DNA of 64,000 bases from Ruminococcus sp. (GTDB lineage: Bacteria; Bacillota; Clostridia; Oscillospirales; Ruminococcaceae): positions 19,434 to 83,433 of the forward strand of contig JAFUTU010000040.1 in the NCBI GenBank assembly GCA_017484095.1, in the 5' to 3' direction. Position numbers and translations under genes: made by a program. The notes beneath the pieces were generated by a model, which was given only the letters and a program-made list of their open reading frames with translations, was not told the DNA's origin and made no database searches. Numbering within the stretch: the first letter of the stretch is position 1; every line of letters begins with the position of its first letter. Positions 25,689-34,688 of this stretch are shown here, in pieces.

Positions 25689-27128
25689 ATGATAATTAAA
25701 AAAGCAGCAACTATCGTCTGTGCCGCAGTGATGATGACCTGCGTGCAGAGCTTCTCGGCAGATGTCTCATATGCTGAAAGCACAGAGACACAGAGCTCTT
25801 CCTATGCAGGGCGCTATCAGCTTTCCGATCCGGATGCAAACGACAGCACTAAAAAAACATACGACTTTATCTGCGATAATTTTGAAAGATATATCATTAC
25901 CTGTCAGCAGGAATCCACATGGATGGGCTCTCCCGACTATGAGATGAACTATATTGAAAAGACTACGGGCAAGCTGCCTGCTATGCGCGGCCTTGACTTT
26001 ATGAACGGTGATTTCAGCGGAGTCGTCAGCAGAGCGAAGGCCTGGCATGAAAAGGGCGGCCTTGTAACTATTTGCTGGCACACGGGAATAAACGGAAATG
26101 GCTACACCGAGAGCCTTAACGATTCGCCGAACTTTTCAAAGCTTCTCACAAAGGGCACAACAGAATACAAAAACATGGTTGCCAACTGGGATAAGGCTGC
26201 CGATGCTCTGAGTCAGCTTCAGGACGCAGGCGTTACAGTATTCTGGAGACCGTTCCACGAGTTTGACGGACAATGGTTCTGGTGGGGCAAGGGCGGAAGC
26301 CAGAATTTTATTAAGCTCTGGAGAATGATGTACGATTACTTTACTAACGAGAAGGGGCTGCACAATCTTATCTGGGTGCTTGGCTATTCGGGCGATGTCA
26401 AAAGCGGCTGGTACCCCGGGGACAGCTACTGCGATATAATAGGCTCGGATACATATGACAACACTACTAACCTTAAAGGCTGGAACAAGCTGAAAGCGCT
26501 GGACACTGACAAGCCGATGACCTTCCATGAATGCGGCAATGTTCCCTCTGTATCGGATTTTGAAGCTGACGGCGATATCTGGTCATGGTTCATGATCTGG
26601 CATACGGACTATATAACAGGAAACGATAAATCAAATCTTAAAGCCGTATATAACAGCGATAAGGTTCTCACACTTGATGAGATATCTGTTGACAATTATG
26701 TTTATGTTACCCTGAACACAAATAAAGACAGCCTTATGCAGCAGCCGATAACGGTGACCTTTGACGACACCGATAATACTGAATTCACGTCTGAATCTAG
26801 CGCCTTTACCCTACCCGAGCTCAAAGACGGCACCTACAAAATGACACTCAGTGCTGAGAGCTTTGCGCCGAGGACCTATGAGATAGAGTTAAGCGGCGGC
26901 AAGCTTGCAAGCGATCCCAATGCGGTCCTGAATCTTAAAGGAGATGTCAACGGTGATAAGAATATCTCGGCATCAGACCTTCTTCTTGTGAAGAGCCACA
27001 TAAAGCAGGTAAAGCTCTTGGAGGGCTATGCCCTGTCATGTGCAGATGTTGCAAAAGACTCAAAGATAAATGCTTCAGATCTGCTTAAAATGAAATCACA
27101 CCTGAAAGGCGTATCGCTGCTCTGGTAA
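25689..27128 (+). CDS. Secreted GH26 beta-mannanase with dockerin
   Basis: 479 aa. Signal peptide 1-~29 (KKAATIVCAAVMMTCVQSFSADVSYA). GH26 domain ~55-345: general acid Glu in WRPFHEFDGQWFWW, nucleophile Glu in TFHECGNVPS. A beta-rich linker (~346-415) follows, then a type I dockerin (GDVNGDKNISASDLLLVKSH and ADVAKDSKINASDLLKMKSH, two calcium-binding repeats with the D-x-N/D pattern), which docks the enzyme on a cohesin scaffoldin. Hydrolyses beta-1,4-mannan outside the cell. Ends at a hairpin terminator. Confidence 0.95.
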   Translation: MIIKKAATIVCAAVMMTCVQSFSADVSYAESTETQSSSYAGRYQLSDPDANDSTKKTYDFICDNFERYIITCQQESTWMGSPDYEMNYIEKTTGKLPAMRGLDFMNGDFSGVVSRAKAWHEKGGLVTICWHTGINGNGYTESLNDSPNFSKLLTKGTTEYKNMVANWDKAADALSQLQDAGVTVFWRPFHEFDGQWFWWGKGGSQNFIKLWRMMYDYFTNEKGLHNLIWVLGYSGDVKSGWYPGDSYCDIIGSDTYDNTTNLKGWNKLKALDTDKPMTFHECGNVPSVSDFEADGDIWSWFMIWHTDYITGNDKSNLKAVYNSDKVLTLDEISVDNYVYVTLNTNKDSLMQQPITVTFDDTDNTEFTSESSAFTLPELKDGTYKMTLSAESFAPRTYEIELSGGKLASDPNAVLNLKGDVNGDKNISASDLLLVKSHIKQVKLLEGYALSCADVAKDSKINASDLLKMKSHLKGVSLLW

Positions 27129-27130
27129 AA

Positions 27131-27156
27131 AGATCCCCCGCAAGGGGGATTTTTAT
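27131..27156 (+). terminator. Mannanase terminator
   Basis: ATCCCCC-GCAA-GGGGGAT followed by TTTTATT. Confidence 0.8.
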
Positions 27157-27233
27157 TGTAACGTTTTTATGGTCTCAGCAGTCTAATATACAGAACAAAA
27201 CAAAGGAGATGACAGCGTATCAAAAAGAAAGAC

Positions 27234-27734
27234 TTGCAGTTTCTCGAAGCGGAGTATGAGGCACTGTATCACTATGCGCTGTCTCTCTGCCAGAACGAGC
27301 ACAACGCCCAGGACATCACTCAGGAGACCTTTTTAAAAGCGATGAGAGCCAAAGACAAATTCAATAATGAAAGCAGCCTCTATACGTGGCTGTGTGCAAT
27401 AGCAAGAAATCTCTGGTTTGACCGCTGCAAAAAGATTAAAAAAGAAATAAGCTCAGATGCTATGGAGCCTAATGCACTTGAAAGCCTGCTCAGAACCTCC
27501 TCAGATTCTATAGAGCAGGAGCTCTCCGACAAAGACAGTGCATATGAGATACACCTTATCCTCCATTCCATTTCAGAGCCTTATAAAGAGGTGTTTTCGC
27601 TCAGGGTGTTCGGTCAGCTGCCGTTTAAAGACATTGCTTCTATCTTCGGCAAGACCGAAAGCTGGGCAAGAGTGACATATCACAGGGCGCGCAGAATGAT
27701 AACAGAGAAAATGAGAAAGGATGACAACGAATGA
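27234..27734 (+). CDS. ECF-type RNA polymerase sigma factor
   Basis: About 166 aa. Sigma region 2 (HYALSLCQNEHNAQDITQETFLKAM, and WLCAIARNLWFDRCKK) and region 4 (PYKEVFSLRVFGQLPFKDIASIFG, WARVTYHRARR) are clear. Start is uncertain: the best ribosome site AAAGGAG (27202-27207) faces an in-frame ATC at 27219 (frame reads I-K-K-K-D), while the only standard-type codon in frame is TTG at 27234, about 26 bases away. It overlaps the anti-sigma gene by 4 bp. Targets are unknown; extracellular hydrolase genes nearby are candidates. Confidence 0.88.
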   Translation: MQFLEAEYEALYHYALSLCQNEHNAQDITQETFLKAMRAKDKFNNESSLYTWLCAIARNLWFDRCKKIKKEISSDAMEPNALESLLRTSSDSIEQELSDKDSAYEIHLILHSISEPYKEVFSLRVFGQLPFKDIASIFGKTESWARVTYHRARRMITEKMRKDDNE

Positions 27735-28537
27735 AAGAAAAAACCACTGTAAAATGTGAGGTAGTGCAGGATCTTCTTCCCCTCTATCACGATGACGTGG
27801 TGAATGAGGTGACAAAAAAAGAGATCGAAGAGCATCTGTCTTCCTGCGAAAGCTGCACAGCAATGTTCAGGTCGCTGTGCGAGGATATCCCGAAGCAGAA
27901 TGTTGGTCAGGAACGAACAACAAAAAAGTTCTTTAAGCTCATAATGAAAGAGGAGCGCAGAAAAAGGATCATTTTAACAACTCTGGTATGCCTTTGCGCT
28001 GCCGCAGTGCTCATAGGTGTTTACAAACTGCTTTTCGGAGTGAACTTAAAGCCGCTGACGAGCGATGATATAAATATCATCAAGGTGTACGAATATGATC
28101 TCAGCGATAATTTCTATGCTAACGACAGTAACGGCAAAAACAGTAAAGGCATATTTGTTTACTACTCTATAGATGCGGATAAAATTCAAAACGGCAGTGA
28201 AGGCAAACTCAGCTGGGATAACGGCGTTGCTGATTATGATTTTAAGGTACCGCTTTTAGGCTCAGGCAAAAAGAGCGATGAAAAATACACCGATATAATC
28301 ACTATCCCTATAGATGATGACGCTAAAGAGGTAAGGTTTGCGGGCAAAACTATCTGGAAAAAAGGTGATGCCTATGAAGAGCCTCCTGCTTATGTTGAGG
28401 GTTATCACAGGTTCGAGTACTCATACGAAAGCTCAGGATTCTCAGTAATAGATGACCATTTTATCCTTGAAATGCCTGATGGCACAGAGACAGTCTGGGA
28501 TATCGACGGCAACGTTCTTTACGAAGGAAAACAATAG
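27731..28537 (+). CDS. Anti-sigma factor, zinc-finger (zf-HC2), single-pass membrane
   Basis: 268 aa. N-terminal cytoplasmic anti-sigma domain of the ZAS type: C9, then His-Leu-x-x-CESC (EEHLSSCESCTAMF) giving H-x3-C-x2-C. One membrane helix (~81-99, IILTTLVCLCAAAVLIGVY). The outer ~165 residues are beta-rich and not recognised. Binds and silences the ECF sigma until an outside signal releases it. Overlaps the sigma gene (ATGA). Confidence 0.87.
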   Translation: MKEKTTVKCEVVQDLLPLYHDDVVNEVTKKEIEEHLSSCESCTAMFRSLCEDIPKQNVGQERTTKKFFKLIMKEERRKRIILTTLVCLCAAAVLIGVYKLLFGVNLKPLTSDDINIIKVYEYDLSDNFYANDSNGKNSKGIFVYYSIDADKIQNGSEGKLSWDNGVADYDFKVPLLGSGKKSDEKYTDIITIPIDDDAKEVRFAGKTIWKKGDAYEEPPAYVEGYHRFEYSYESSGFSVIDDHFILEMPDGTETVWDIDGNVLYEGKQ

Positions 28538-28576
28538 CAGTGATTTTTGGCAAAGAGATAACATATTTTATTAAAA

Positions 28577-28612
28577 AAGGAGAAAGATCAGTTCGGTCTT
28601 TCTCCTTATATT
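28577..28612 (+). terminator. Terminator of sigma/anti-sigma operon
   Basis: AAGGAGAAAGA / TCTTTCTCCTT with a 9-base loop; T-rich flank. Confidence 0.6.
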
Positions 28613-28654
28613 TATCCCTTTGCAAAAAAATATTAGAAGTTTTAGGAAGGGAGT

Positions 28655-28692
28655 TTGAGGGATAACCCTTTTTCAAAAGGGGTTTCCCTCAA
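28655..28692. repeat. Hairpin element TTGAGGG...CCCTCAA
   Basis: Nested palindrome with inner ACCC...GGGGT and outer TTGAGGG/CCCTCAA arms, in the spacer between convergent genes. Looks like a dispersed palindromic unit; only one copy is seen in this window. Confidence 0.4.
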
Positions 28693-28722
28693 TAACACCC
28701 GCAGGCAGTTGAAACAATGCAG

Positions 28723-30594
28723 TTATTTCATATTTGCCTTTTTAATTTTTTTGGTCTCATACATATTTCTATCGGCTCGTTTTACGGCGTAGCCTAGCTC
28801 AAACTTATCTGTAAGCGGTTCAACAAATGCACCCGAGCTTGTAGACACCTTAAACATCAGTCCTGAATCAGAATTGAACCTATCAAGGTATTCATCGATA
28901 TCTCTGATTATCTTATCGGGATCAACGTCCTCGGAGATTATTGCCACCATTTCATCTCCGCCGTATCTTACGCACACGGAGCTGTCGGGGCAGCTTTCTC
29001 TGAGAGCTCTGGCAACCGCTCTTATTGCTATATCGCCCGCACTGTGTCCGTAGGTATCGTTAATGGTCTTAAGCCCGTTCATATCAGACATTATAACCGT
29101 TATATTTCCACCCTTGTCGATATTCTCGGCTACCATATCTTCAAAATATCTCATGAAGCCCGTTCTGGTATACAGTCCTGTCAGCTGATCGTTTTTGTAT
29201 ATCTTCTCGACCTGCTTAGCAAGATACTCCTGATACTGCATATTGATATATCCGCCAAGCCCCATGCTGACAGTATTATTTATCTGTGCAGTTTTGGTAT
29301 AGTCGGTGATATCATAGTTTTTGAACGAATAACAGATAAAGCCGAGGCTCTTGTTCATAAAGTCAAGACCATTGAAAATAAGCGGAGCATGACATTCAAG
29401 CTTCTCTTCAAGATCGGGCGCTATCTCATCAAGATCAAAATTCGTGATAGGTCTGTCATAATGATATGAATCATATATAAGCTTCAATCCTGCAGGAGGA
29501 AGGTCTTCCTTTAGGAAATTATGACCGGGCTCAAATATCTCCGAGCGCACCATGCAGCACATATCATGCAGCAGATATTCCTGCATACATTTTACAGCAT
29601 CTTCGGGAGAGGCGCTCATCTGCATTTTCATACTGATTACATACAAGCCTCTGATGTCGTCCTGATACTCATAAAAGCTGTCATTTATCTTACTGATATA
29701 TCTGTCCTTGTTATCATCAGCAGCTGCGCAGCCGCATGATTCGTTAGGTATCAGCTCAGGCATAACTTCAACGATATCTTCAGCCTTCACCGAACCCGCG
29801 CTGTAGTCAAACACCACCTTGCTCACAGCATCAGCAAGTATTACCCAGTCAACACTAACGGTAGCTATCTTGGGCACACAGTACTGTACCTCATCAATAC
29901 CGTCAAAGCCTGTGATGATAACGTCCTCGGGCACTCTTACGCCGTATTCATGGAAAACGTCATTAACATTTATCGCCATAACATCATTGGCACAGATAAC
30001 AGCCTCGGGCAGCTCATCGCGCGCGCAGAGCTCCTCTGCTGCTACCCTGGAGGGCTTTGCCCAGAACTCACCGTAGCTGAGCATCGTCTTCTCATCAAAT
30101 TCTATATTGTTTTCCTCAAGCACCTTTTTGAAAATCTTCAGTCTTGTTTCCGAGAACATATTCCCTTTTATGCCCGCCATAAAATGAGGTCTTCTGACAT
30201 TGTGCTCCTCGATAACGTGGCGCACTATCTTTTCAAACCCCTTCTCATAGTCGAACCATACCGAAACAGCACCGTCGATCTTTCCGTCAACAGCTATCAT
30301 CGGCACGCCTGCTTCTCTGGCTTTCTGTGCGATCTGACCTGTCAGCTTTGCGCTTTTTATCTTTTCGCACATGATGATAACGCCTTCTATCTTGTCATAG
30401 GGTATGAGGTCATACACCTTTGTCTCAGCGCAGAAGGCTTCATCGTTCCAGTAAAGGTCGGTGTTGAGCGTATAGATAAACAGCCTGTAACCGAACTTGC
30501 TTATATTATCGTTAAGCACCCTGATGAACCTGTGATGTCCGGCATCATAAACTCTTGATGTACATAACGCGATTATCTTTTTTCCGTAAAGCAT
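28723..30594 (-). CDS. Diguanylate cyclase with LacI-type sugar-binding sensor
   Basis: 623 aa, cytoplasmic: no signal peptide or membrane helix. Residues ~5-310 form a LacI/GalR-type periplasmic-binding fold without a DNA-binding head (KKIIALCTSRVY, GVIIMCEKI, AVICANDVMAINVNDVFHEYG, ITGFDGIDEVQY). A middle ~130-residue region follows, then GGDEF (NDQLTGLYTRTGF, and the active loop RYGGDEM, where the last F is Met). No RxxD inhibitory site is seen. It would couple a sugar signal to cyclic-di-GMP. It stands between two GH26 genes. Confidence 0.85.
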   Translation of the reverse strand: MLYGKKIIALCTSRVYDAGHHRFIRVLNDNISKFGYRLFIYTLNTDLYWNDEAFCAETKVYDLIPYDKIEGVIIMCEKIKSAKLTGQIAQKAREAGVPMIAVDGKIDGAVSVWFDYEKGFEKIVRHVIEEHNVRRPHFMAGIKGNMFSETRLKIFKKVLEENNIEFDEKTMLSYGEFWAKPSRVAAEELCARDELPEAVICANDVMAINVNDVFHEYGVRVPEDVIITGFDGIDEVQYCVPKIATVSVDWVILADAVSKVVFDYSAGSVKAEDIVEVMPELIPNESCGCAAADDNKDRYISKINDSFYEYQDDIRGLYVISMKMQMSASPEDAVKCMQEYLLHDMCCMVRSEIFEPGHNFLKEDLPPAGLKLIYDSYHYDRPITNFDLDEIAPDLEEKLECHAPLIFNGLDFMNKSLGFICYSFKNYDITDYTKTAQINNTVSMGLGGYINMQYQEYLAKQVEKIYKNDQLTGLYTRTGFMRYFEDMVAENIDKGGNITVIMSDMNGLKTINDTYGHSAGDIAIRAVARALRESCPDSSVCVRYGGDEMVAIISEDVDPDKIIRDIDEYLDRFNSDSGLMFKVSTSSGAFVEPLTDKFELGYAVKRADRNMYETKKIKKANMK

Positions 30595-30632
30595 ATTTTT
30601 ATCGCCTCAGAATAATTGATTATACATAATGT

Positions 30633-30661
30633 ATTATATCACGTTTTTAATTATTTTTCAA
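30633..30661 (-). promoter_or_regulatory. Promoter of LacI-GGDEF gene
   Basis: Minus strand TTGAAA (30656-30661), 17-bp spacer, TATAAT (30633-30638). Confidence 0.65.
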
Positions 30662-30747
30662 GCGTTTTTGCAAAAAAACTGTGCATATTCACTTACTTTC
30701 TGAGGTAGTCTGATGCCAGAGCCTGCATTTTGTTTCTTATTTCGATA

Positions 30748-30776
30748 TTTACAAAACGGACCATTTATGATATACT
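30748..30776 (+). promoter_or_regulatory. Promoter of cytoplasmic GH26 gene
   Basis: TTTACA (30748-30753), 17-bp spacer, TATACT (30771-30776). Confidence 0.6.
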
Positions 30777-30851
30777 GACAGCATAACTATATCTGTCGGC
30801 AACAAAAGCAGCAAGCCCTTGTGCCTGACAAAATGTTACGGGAGTGAGTAT

Positions 30852-31820
30852 ATGAGCGATAATAATATAAAATGTGCTAACAAAAATTCACAGGACTGTG
30901 TCAAAAATGTTATGAGATATCTTGACGAGGTGACTTACAACAGAGTTATAACAGGTCAGCATACCCAGACTATGGCAATGGAGGAGCTTCACCTGATAAA
31001 ACAAAAAACAGGAAAAGAGCCTGCTCTTCTCGGGTTTGAGCTTTTATCCTACTCGCCGAACATCAATTATTCTGATACAGATGAAGAGTGTATGACCGAA
31101 GTCGAGCAGAACTACGGCACTCTGAAAAGAGCTTGGGAATGGGCTGAAAAGAAAGGACTTATAACCTTTACTTGGCACTGGTTCTCACCGCTGGGAGGAC
31201 GCTCAAAATCATTTTTCACCTGCAATACTGACTTTGATGCTGAGAAAGCAGGAACAAGCGGCACCGCTGAAAACACAGCATTTTTATCGGATCTTGATAC
31301 GATGGCAGGTATACTGCGACCGTTTTGCGATAAGCATATACCAATACTCTGGAGACCGTTTCACGAAAGTGAGGGAACATGGTTCTGGTGGTCTGCAAAG
31401 GGCGGTGAGGCTGTAATAAGGCTCTGGAAGATAATGTTTGAGCGCTTTACCGAGGTTCATCACCTGGATAATCTTATCTGGGTATGGAACGGAACCAAAA
31501 AGGAATGTTATCCGGGAGACGAGTATGTTGATGTGATCTCAAGAGATATGTATCCCGAAAAGCACGACCACTCCTCACGAGCGGAAGAATATGAGGGTAT
31601 GCTTCACATCGCTGATGAGAAAAAGCCTGTCATCATCGGTGAGATAGGCACCCTGCCTGATGTTGATGCAGCAGTTGACGAGCATATCGGCTGGGCTTCT
31701 TTTATGACTTGGTCAAAGGTGTTCTGCCTTACCGAAGAATTCACGACGTTTGATCATCTTAAAAGGCTGTATAACAGCCCTCGTGCCGTTACAAAAGATG
31801 ATCTGCCCGAGCTTTACTGA
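30852..31820 (+). CDS. Cytoplasmic GH26 mannan-degrading enzyme
   Basis: 322 aa, GH26 catalytic domain only: ITGQHTQTM, FTWHWFSPLGG, acid/base Glu in WRPFHESEGTWFWW, nucleophile Glu in IIGEIGTLP. No signal peptide and no dockerin, so it acts inside the cell, probably on imported manno-oligosaccharides. Start at 30852 behind GGGAGTGAGTAT. It pairs with the secreted dockerin GH26 at 25.7 kb, giving outside and inside steps. Confidence 0.9.
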   Translation: MSDNNIKCANKNSQDCVKNVMRYLDEVTYNRVITGQHTQTMAMEELHLIKQKTGKEPALLGFELLSYSPNINYSDTDEECMTEVEQNYGTLKRAWEWAEKKGLITFTWHWFSPLGGRSKSFFTCNTDFDAEKAGTSGTAENTAFLSDLDTMAGILRPFCDKHIPILWRPFHESEGTWFWWSAKGGEAVIRLWKIMFERFTEVHHLDNLIWVWNGTKKECYPGDEYVDVISRDMYPEKHDHSSRAEEYEGMLHIADEKKPVIIGEIGTLPDVDAAVDEHIGWASFMTWSKVFCLTEEFTTFDHLKRLYNSPRAVTKDDLPELY

Positions 31821-31829
31821 TCCCGGCAC

Positions 31830-33257
31830 TTATCCCTCCTGAGTGTCTGCAAGCTTCATCTCGAACTTATCCTTCGGTGCAGCATTCGGTATCGCTGTGG
31901 GATACTGTCCCGAGAAGCAGGCGCTGCAATAGTTTTCATGTCCGACAAGCTCGCTGAGCCTGTCAAGCGGAAGGTACCCGAGACTGTCAACATTCATCTT
32001 TTCCGCTATCTGTTCGGGCGTTAGGTGATTTGCGATGAGCCCCTCCTCTGAGTCGATATCAGTTCCATAATAGCACGGATGCAAAAATGCAGGCGCACAT
32101 ACACGGAAGTGTATCTCCTTCGCTCCTGCATTGCGGAGCAGTGACACTATCCTGGCACCCGTTGTTCCCCTTACGATCGAGTCATCGACCAGCACTACCC
32201 TGTTGCCCCTGACAACAGGCTCTATCGCCGAGAGCTTTATTCTGACCTTGTCCGTCCTCACAGACTGTGCAGGCGCTATGAAGGTCCTTGCTATGTACTT
32301 GTTCTTGATAAGTCCTATCTCATATGTGAGACCTGAAGCCTGTGCATAGCCCAGTGCTGCATCTAAGCCTGAATCGGGAACGCCTATCACGATATCCGCA
32401 TCAGCAGGGCAGCTTTCGGCAAGTATGCGCCCTGCTCTCACCCTCGCTTCGTGAACGCTTACCCCGTCGATCACAGAATCAGGACGGGCAAAATATATAT
32501 ACTCAAATATACAGGTACGGCGCGGCTTTGTTTCACAGTGCTGCCTGAGAGATCTTACGCCCTCTTTTGAAAACAGCATTATCTCTCCTGGCTCGATGTC
32601 ACGCTCAAACTCTGCACCGACAGCAGTGAGCGCACAGCTCTCCGAAGCTACCACATAGCCTCCGTCGGGAAGCTTTCCGAAGCAAAGAGGTCTCATACCG
32701 AGCGGATCACGGGCAGCGATAAGCTTTGCCGGCGACATTACCACCAGCGAATAGGCACCCTCTATTATACCCATAGTGTTCATCACGGCCTGTTCTATCG
32801 AGGGCGTTACAAGGCGCTGTTTTGTGATGATATAGGCTATGGTCTCGGTGTCGGAGGTGGTGTGGAATATCGCCCCTGACATTTCCAGAGTGCGCCTGAG
32901 CTCGGCCGCATTGGTAAGGTTACCGTTATGCGCAAGTGCCATTCTGCCTTTCATATGATTTACAACTATCGGCTGACAGTTTCTTCTCTCGCTGCCTCCT
33001 GTCGTTGAATAGCGCACATGACCCACCGCCATATTGCCGGACGGCATTGAAGACAGCGTCTGAGGGTCAAACACATCACCGACAAGACCCAAGTCTTTAT
33101 GTGCAGAGATGACACCGTCCTCACAGACAGCTATACCACAGCTTTCCTGTCCTCTGTGCTGCAGAGCATAAAGCCCATAGTATACGCTCTCTGCAAGCGC
33201 CTCTTTTTTCTCCGACCAGATACCTAAAACTCCGCACTCCTCATGCAGACTGCTCAT
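31830..33257 (-). CDS. purF: Amidophosphoribosyltransferase
   Basis: First step of purine synthesis: PRPP + glutamine to phosphoribosylamine. 475 aa. The N-terminal nucleophile Cys follows a short propeptide (MSSLHEECGVLGIW). Glutaminase block GHVRYSTTGGS and the PRPP loop VVLVDDSIVRGTT are clear. Gly/Cys region NYCSACFSGQYPTAIP near the C-terminus supplies cysteines for the Bacillus-type [4Fe-4S] cluster. It stands alone, not in a pur operon, and its leader has the same hexaloop/terminator layout as the nitrogen genes. Start 33257 after AGAGGGATCATT. Confidence 0.95.
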   Translation of the reverse strand: MSSLHEECGVLGIWSEKKEALAESVYYGLYALQHRGQESCGIAVCEDGVISAHKDLGLVGDVFDPQTLSSMPSGNMAVGHVRYSTTGGSERRNCQPIVVNHMKGRMALAHNGNLTNAAELRRTLEMSGAIFHTTSDTETIAYIITKQRLVTPSIEQAVMNTMGIIEGAYSLVVMSPAKLIAARDPLGMRPLCFGKLPDGGYVVASESCALTAVGAEFERDIEPGEIMLFSKEGVRSLRQHCETKPRRTCIFEYIYFARPDSVIDGVSVHEARVRAGRILAESCPADADIVIGVPDSGLDAALGYAQASGLTYEIGLIKNKYIARTFIAPAQSVRTDKVRIKLSAIEPVVRGNRVVLVDDSIVRGTTGARIVSLLRNAGAKEIHFRVCAPAFLHPCYYGTDIDSEEGLIANHLTPEQIAEKMNVDSLGYLPLDRLSELVGHENYCSACFSGQYPTAIPNAAPKDKFEMKLADTQEG

Positions 33258-33277
33258 AATGATCCCTCTTTCCGCAT

Positions 33278-33317
33278 AAAAAGGCAATGATGCCCCATTC
33301 AGGACATCATTGCCGCT
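33278..33317 (-). promoter_or_regulatory. purF leader: hexaloop hairpin plus attenuator
   Basis: Minus strand: GGC[AATGAT]GTC (33303-33314), six-base loop with A1 and G4, starting about three bases from the predicted +1. It overlaps the 5' arm of a terminator GGCAATGATG...CATCATTGCC followed by TTTTT. Confidence 0.55.
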
Positions 33318-33323
33318 AAGACC

Positions 33324-33352
33324 ATTATACAACTATTGCGGCAGATTGTCAA
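33324..33352 (-). promoter_or_regulatory. purF promoter
   Basis: Minus strand TTGACA (33347-33352), 17-bp spacer, TATAAT (33324-33329); exact consensus. Confidence 0.8.
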
Positions 33353-33364
33353 CATTTTCCGTAC

Positions 33365-33393
33365 TTGACAAATGAACATATTAGTTGTATAAT
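33365..33393 (+). promoter_or_regulatory. glnA promoter
   Basis: TTGACA (33365-33370), 17-bp spacer, TATAAT (33388-33393); exact consensus, back to back with the purF promoter. Confidence 0.85.
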
Positions 33394-33404
33394 CAAAATA
33401 TAGT

Positions 33405-33453
33405 AATGAGCAAGGGCGTTCATTCAGCTTAAGGCTGAATGCGCTCTTTTTTT
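33405..33453 (+). promoter_or_regulatory. glnA leader: hexaloop hairpin plus attenuator
   Basis: AATGAGC[AAGGGC]GTTCATT (33405-33424) is a 7-bp hairpin with a six-base loop carrying A1 and G4. Its bases overlap the terminator formed by ATTCAGC/GCTGAAT with outer GAGC/GCTC and a T7 tract ending at 33453, six bases before GGAGG. Best example of the common leader. Confidence 0.7.
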
Positions 33454-33467
33454 GTGGAGGTCATATT

Positions 33468-34676
33468 ATGAGCTATACAGCACAGGAAATAATGCAGTAT
33501 TGCAGAGAGGAAGAGGTACAGTTTATCCGCCTTGCTTTTTGTGATGCTTACGGAACACAAAAAAACATATCGATCAGACCTGCTGAGCTGCACCGTGCTT
33601 TTGAACAGGGCATAGGCTTTGATGCCTCTGCTGTACGCGGCTTTGCTAACGAATCACGCTCTGACCTTCTTCTGTTCCCTGATCCTGCGACTCTTTCTGT
33701 TCTTCCATGGAGAGCTGAGAACGGCAGCGTTGTAAGAATGTTCTGCTCTATCGGCAAGCCAAACGGTCAGACCTTTGAATGTGATACGAGAAGCCTTCTA
33801 AAAAAGGCTGTTGAGGATGCAAAGGCCGAGGAACTTGAATTCTCCTTCGGCTCTGAGCTTGAATTCTATCTCTTCAAGCGCGACATGAACGATGAACCCA
33901 CCACCGAGCCCTATGACAAGGCAGGTTATATGGATATCGCCCCTGACGACAAAGGCGAGAACATCAGGCGGCAGATTTGTCTGATACTGGAACGAATGGG
34001 TATTTCAACCGAGAGCTCTCACCATGAAGAAGGACCGGGGCAGAACGAAATAGACTTTCACTATGCCGATGCGCTTCGTGCGGCAGATGAAGCTATGGCA
34101 TTTCGCAACGTTGTTAAGACAGTGGCTCACGAAAACGGGCTCTTCGCTGATTTTTCACCCAAGCCCCTTGCTGACAAGCCTGGAAACGGCTATCATATAA
34201 ATCTCTCGGTAAAAAACGACGAGCATCATACAAAGCTGCCTTCCGTTATGGCAGGGATACTTGAGCATATCAGAGCTATGACCGTCTTTCTTGACCCGAC
34301 AGAGGACAGCTATAAGAGATTCGGAAGCAACAAGGCGCCGAAATTCATATCCTGGTCAAGTGAGAACCGTTCCCAGCTTATAAGGATACCCGCAGCTGCG
34401 GGTGAATACAGAAGGGCGGAGCTGCGTTCTCCCGACCCGACAGCAAATCCGTATCTTGCATTTGCACTGATAATCTATGCAGGAATTTACGGCTATAAGA
34501 ACGGACTGTTTCTTCCGCCAGTATCTGACATTGATCTGCTCTCCGCCGACAAGAGCGTGAGCGCAAACTATGAGCATCTCCCACAGAGCCTTAACGAAGC
34601 AAAGCTTGCAGCAAAGGAGAGCAGCTTTATCAAGCAACATCTGCCGCAGCGCATAATTGATATCTACTGTGGCTAA
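33468..34676 (+). CDS. glnA: Glutamine synthetase type I (short form)
   Basis: Glutamate + NH3 + ATP to glutamine, the main ammonia-capture enzyme. 402 aa, shorter than the usual ~440-470. Blocks: FGSELEFYLF (metal Glu), SHHEEGPGQNEIDF, GNGYHINLSV (His), RIPAAAGEYRRAELRSPDPT and NPYLAFA. No adenylylation loop Tyr motif is evident. Start 33468 after GGAGG. Followed 12 bp later by an ANTAR regulator gene, so both are in one transcript behind the attenuator leader. Confidence 0.95.
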   Translation: MSYTAQEIMQYCREEEVQFIRLAFCDAYGTQKNISIRPAELHRAFEQGIGFDASAVRGFANESRSDLLLFPDPATLSVLPWRAENGSVVRMFCSIGKPNGQTFECDTRSLLKKAVEDAKAEELEFSFGSELEFYLFKRDMNDEPTTEPYDKAGYMDIAPDDKGENIRRQICLILERMGISTESSHHEEGPGQNEIDFHYADALRAADEAMAFRNVVKTVAHENGLFADFSPKPLADKPGNGYHINLSVKNDEHHTKLPSVMAGILEHIRAMTVFLDPTEDSYKRFGSNKAPKFISWSSENRSQLIRIPAAAGEYRRAELRSPDPTANPYLAFALIIYAGIYGYKNGLFLPPVSDIDLLSADKSVSANYEHLPQSLNEAKLAAKESSFIKQHLPQRIIDIYCG

Positions 34677-34688
34677 AGGAGGACCGTT

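Noticed and set aside
29950..30558. 202-aa + strand ORF inside the GGDEF gene
   Set aside because: Antisense shadow of a clear protein-coding gene.
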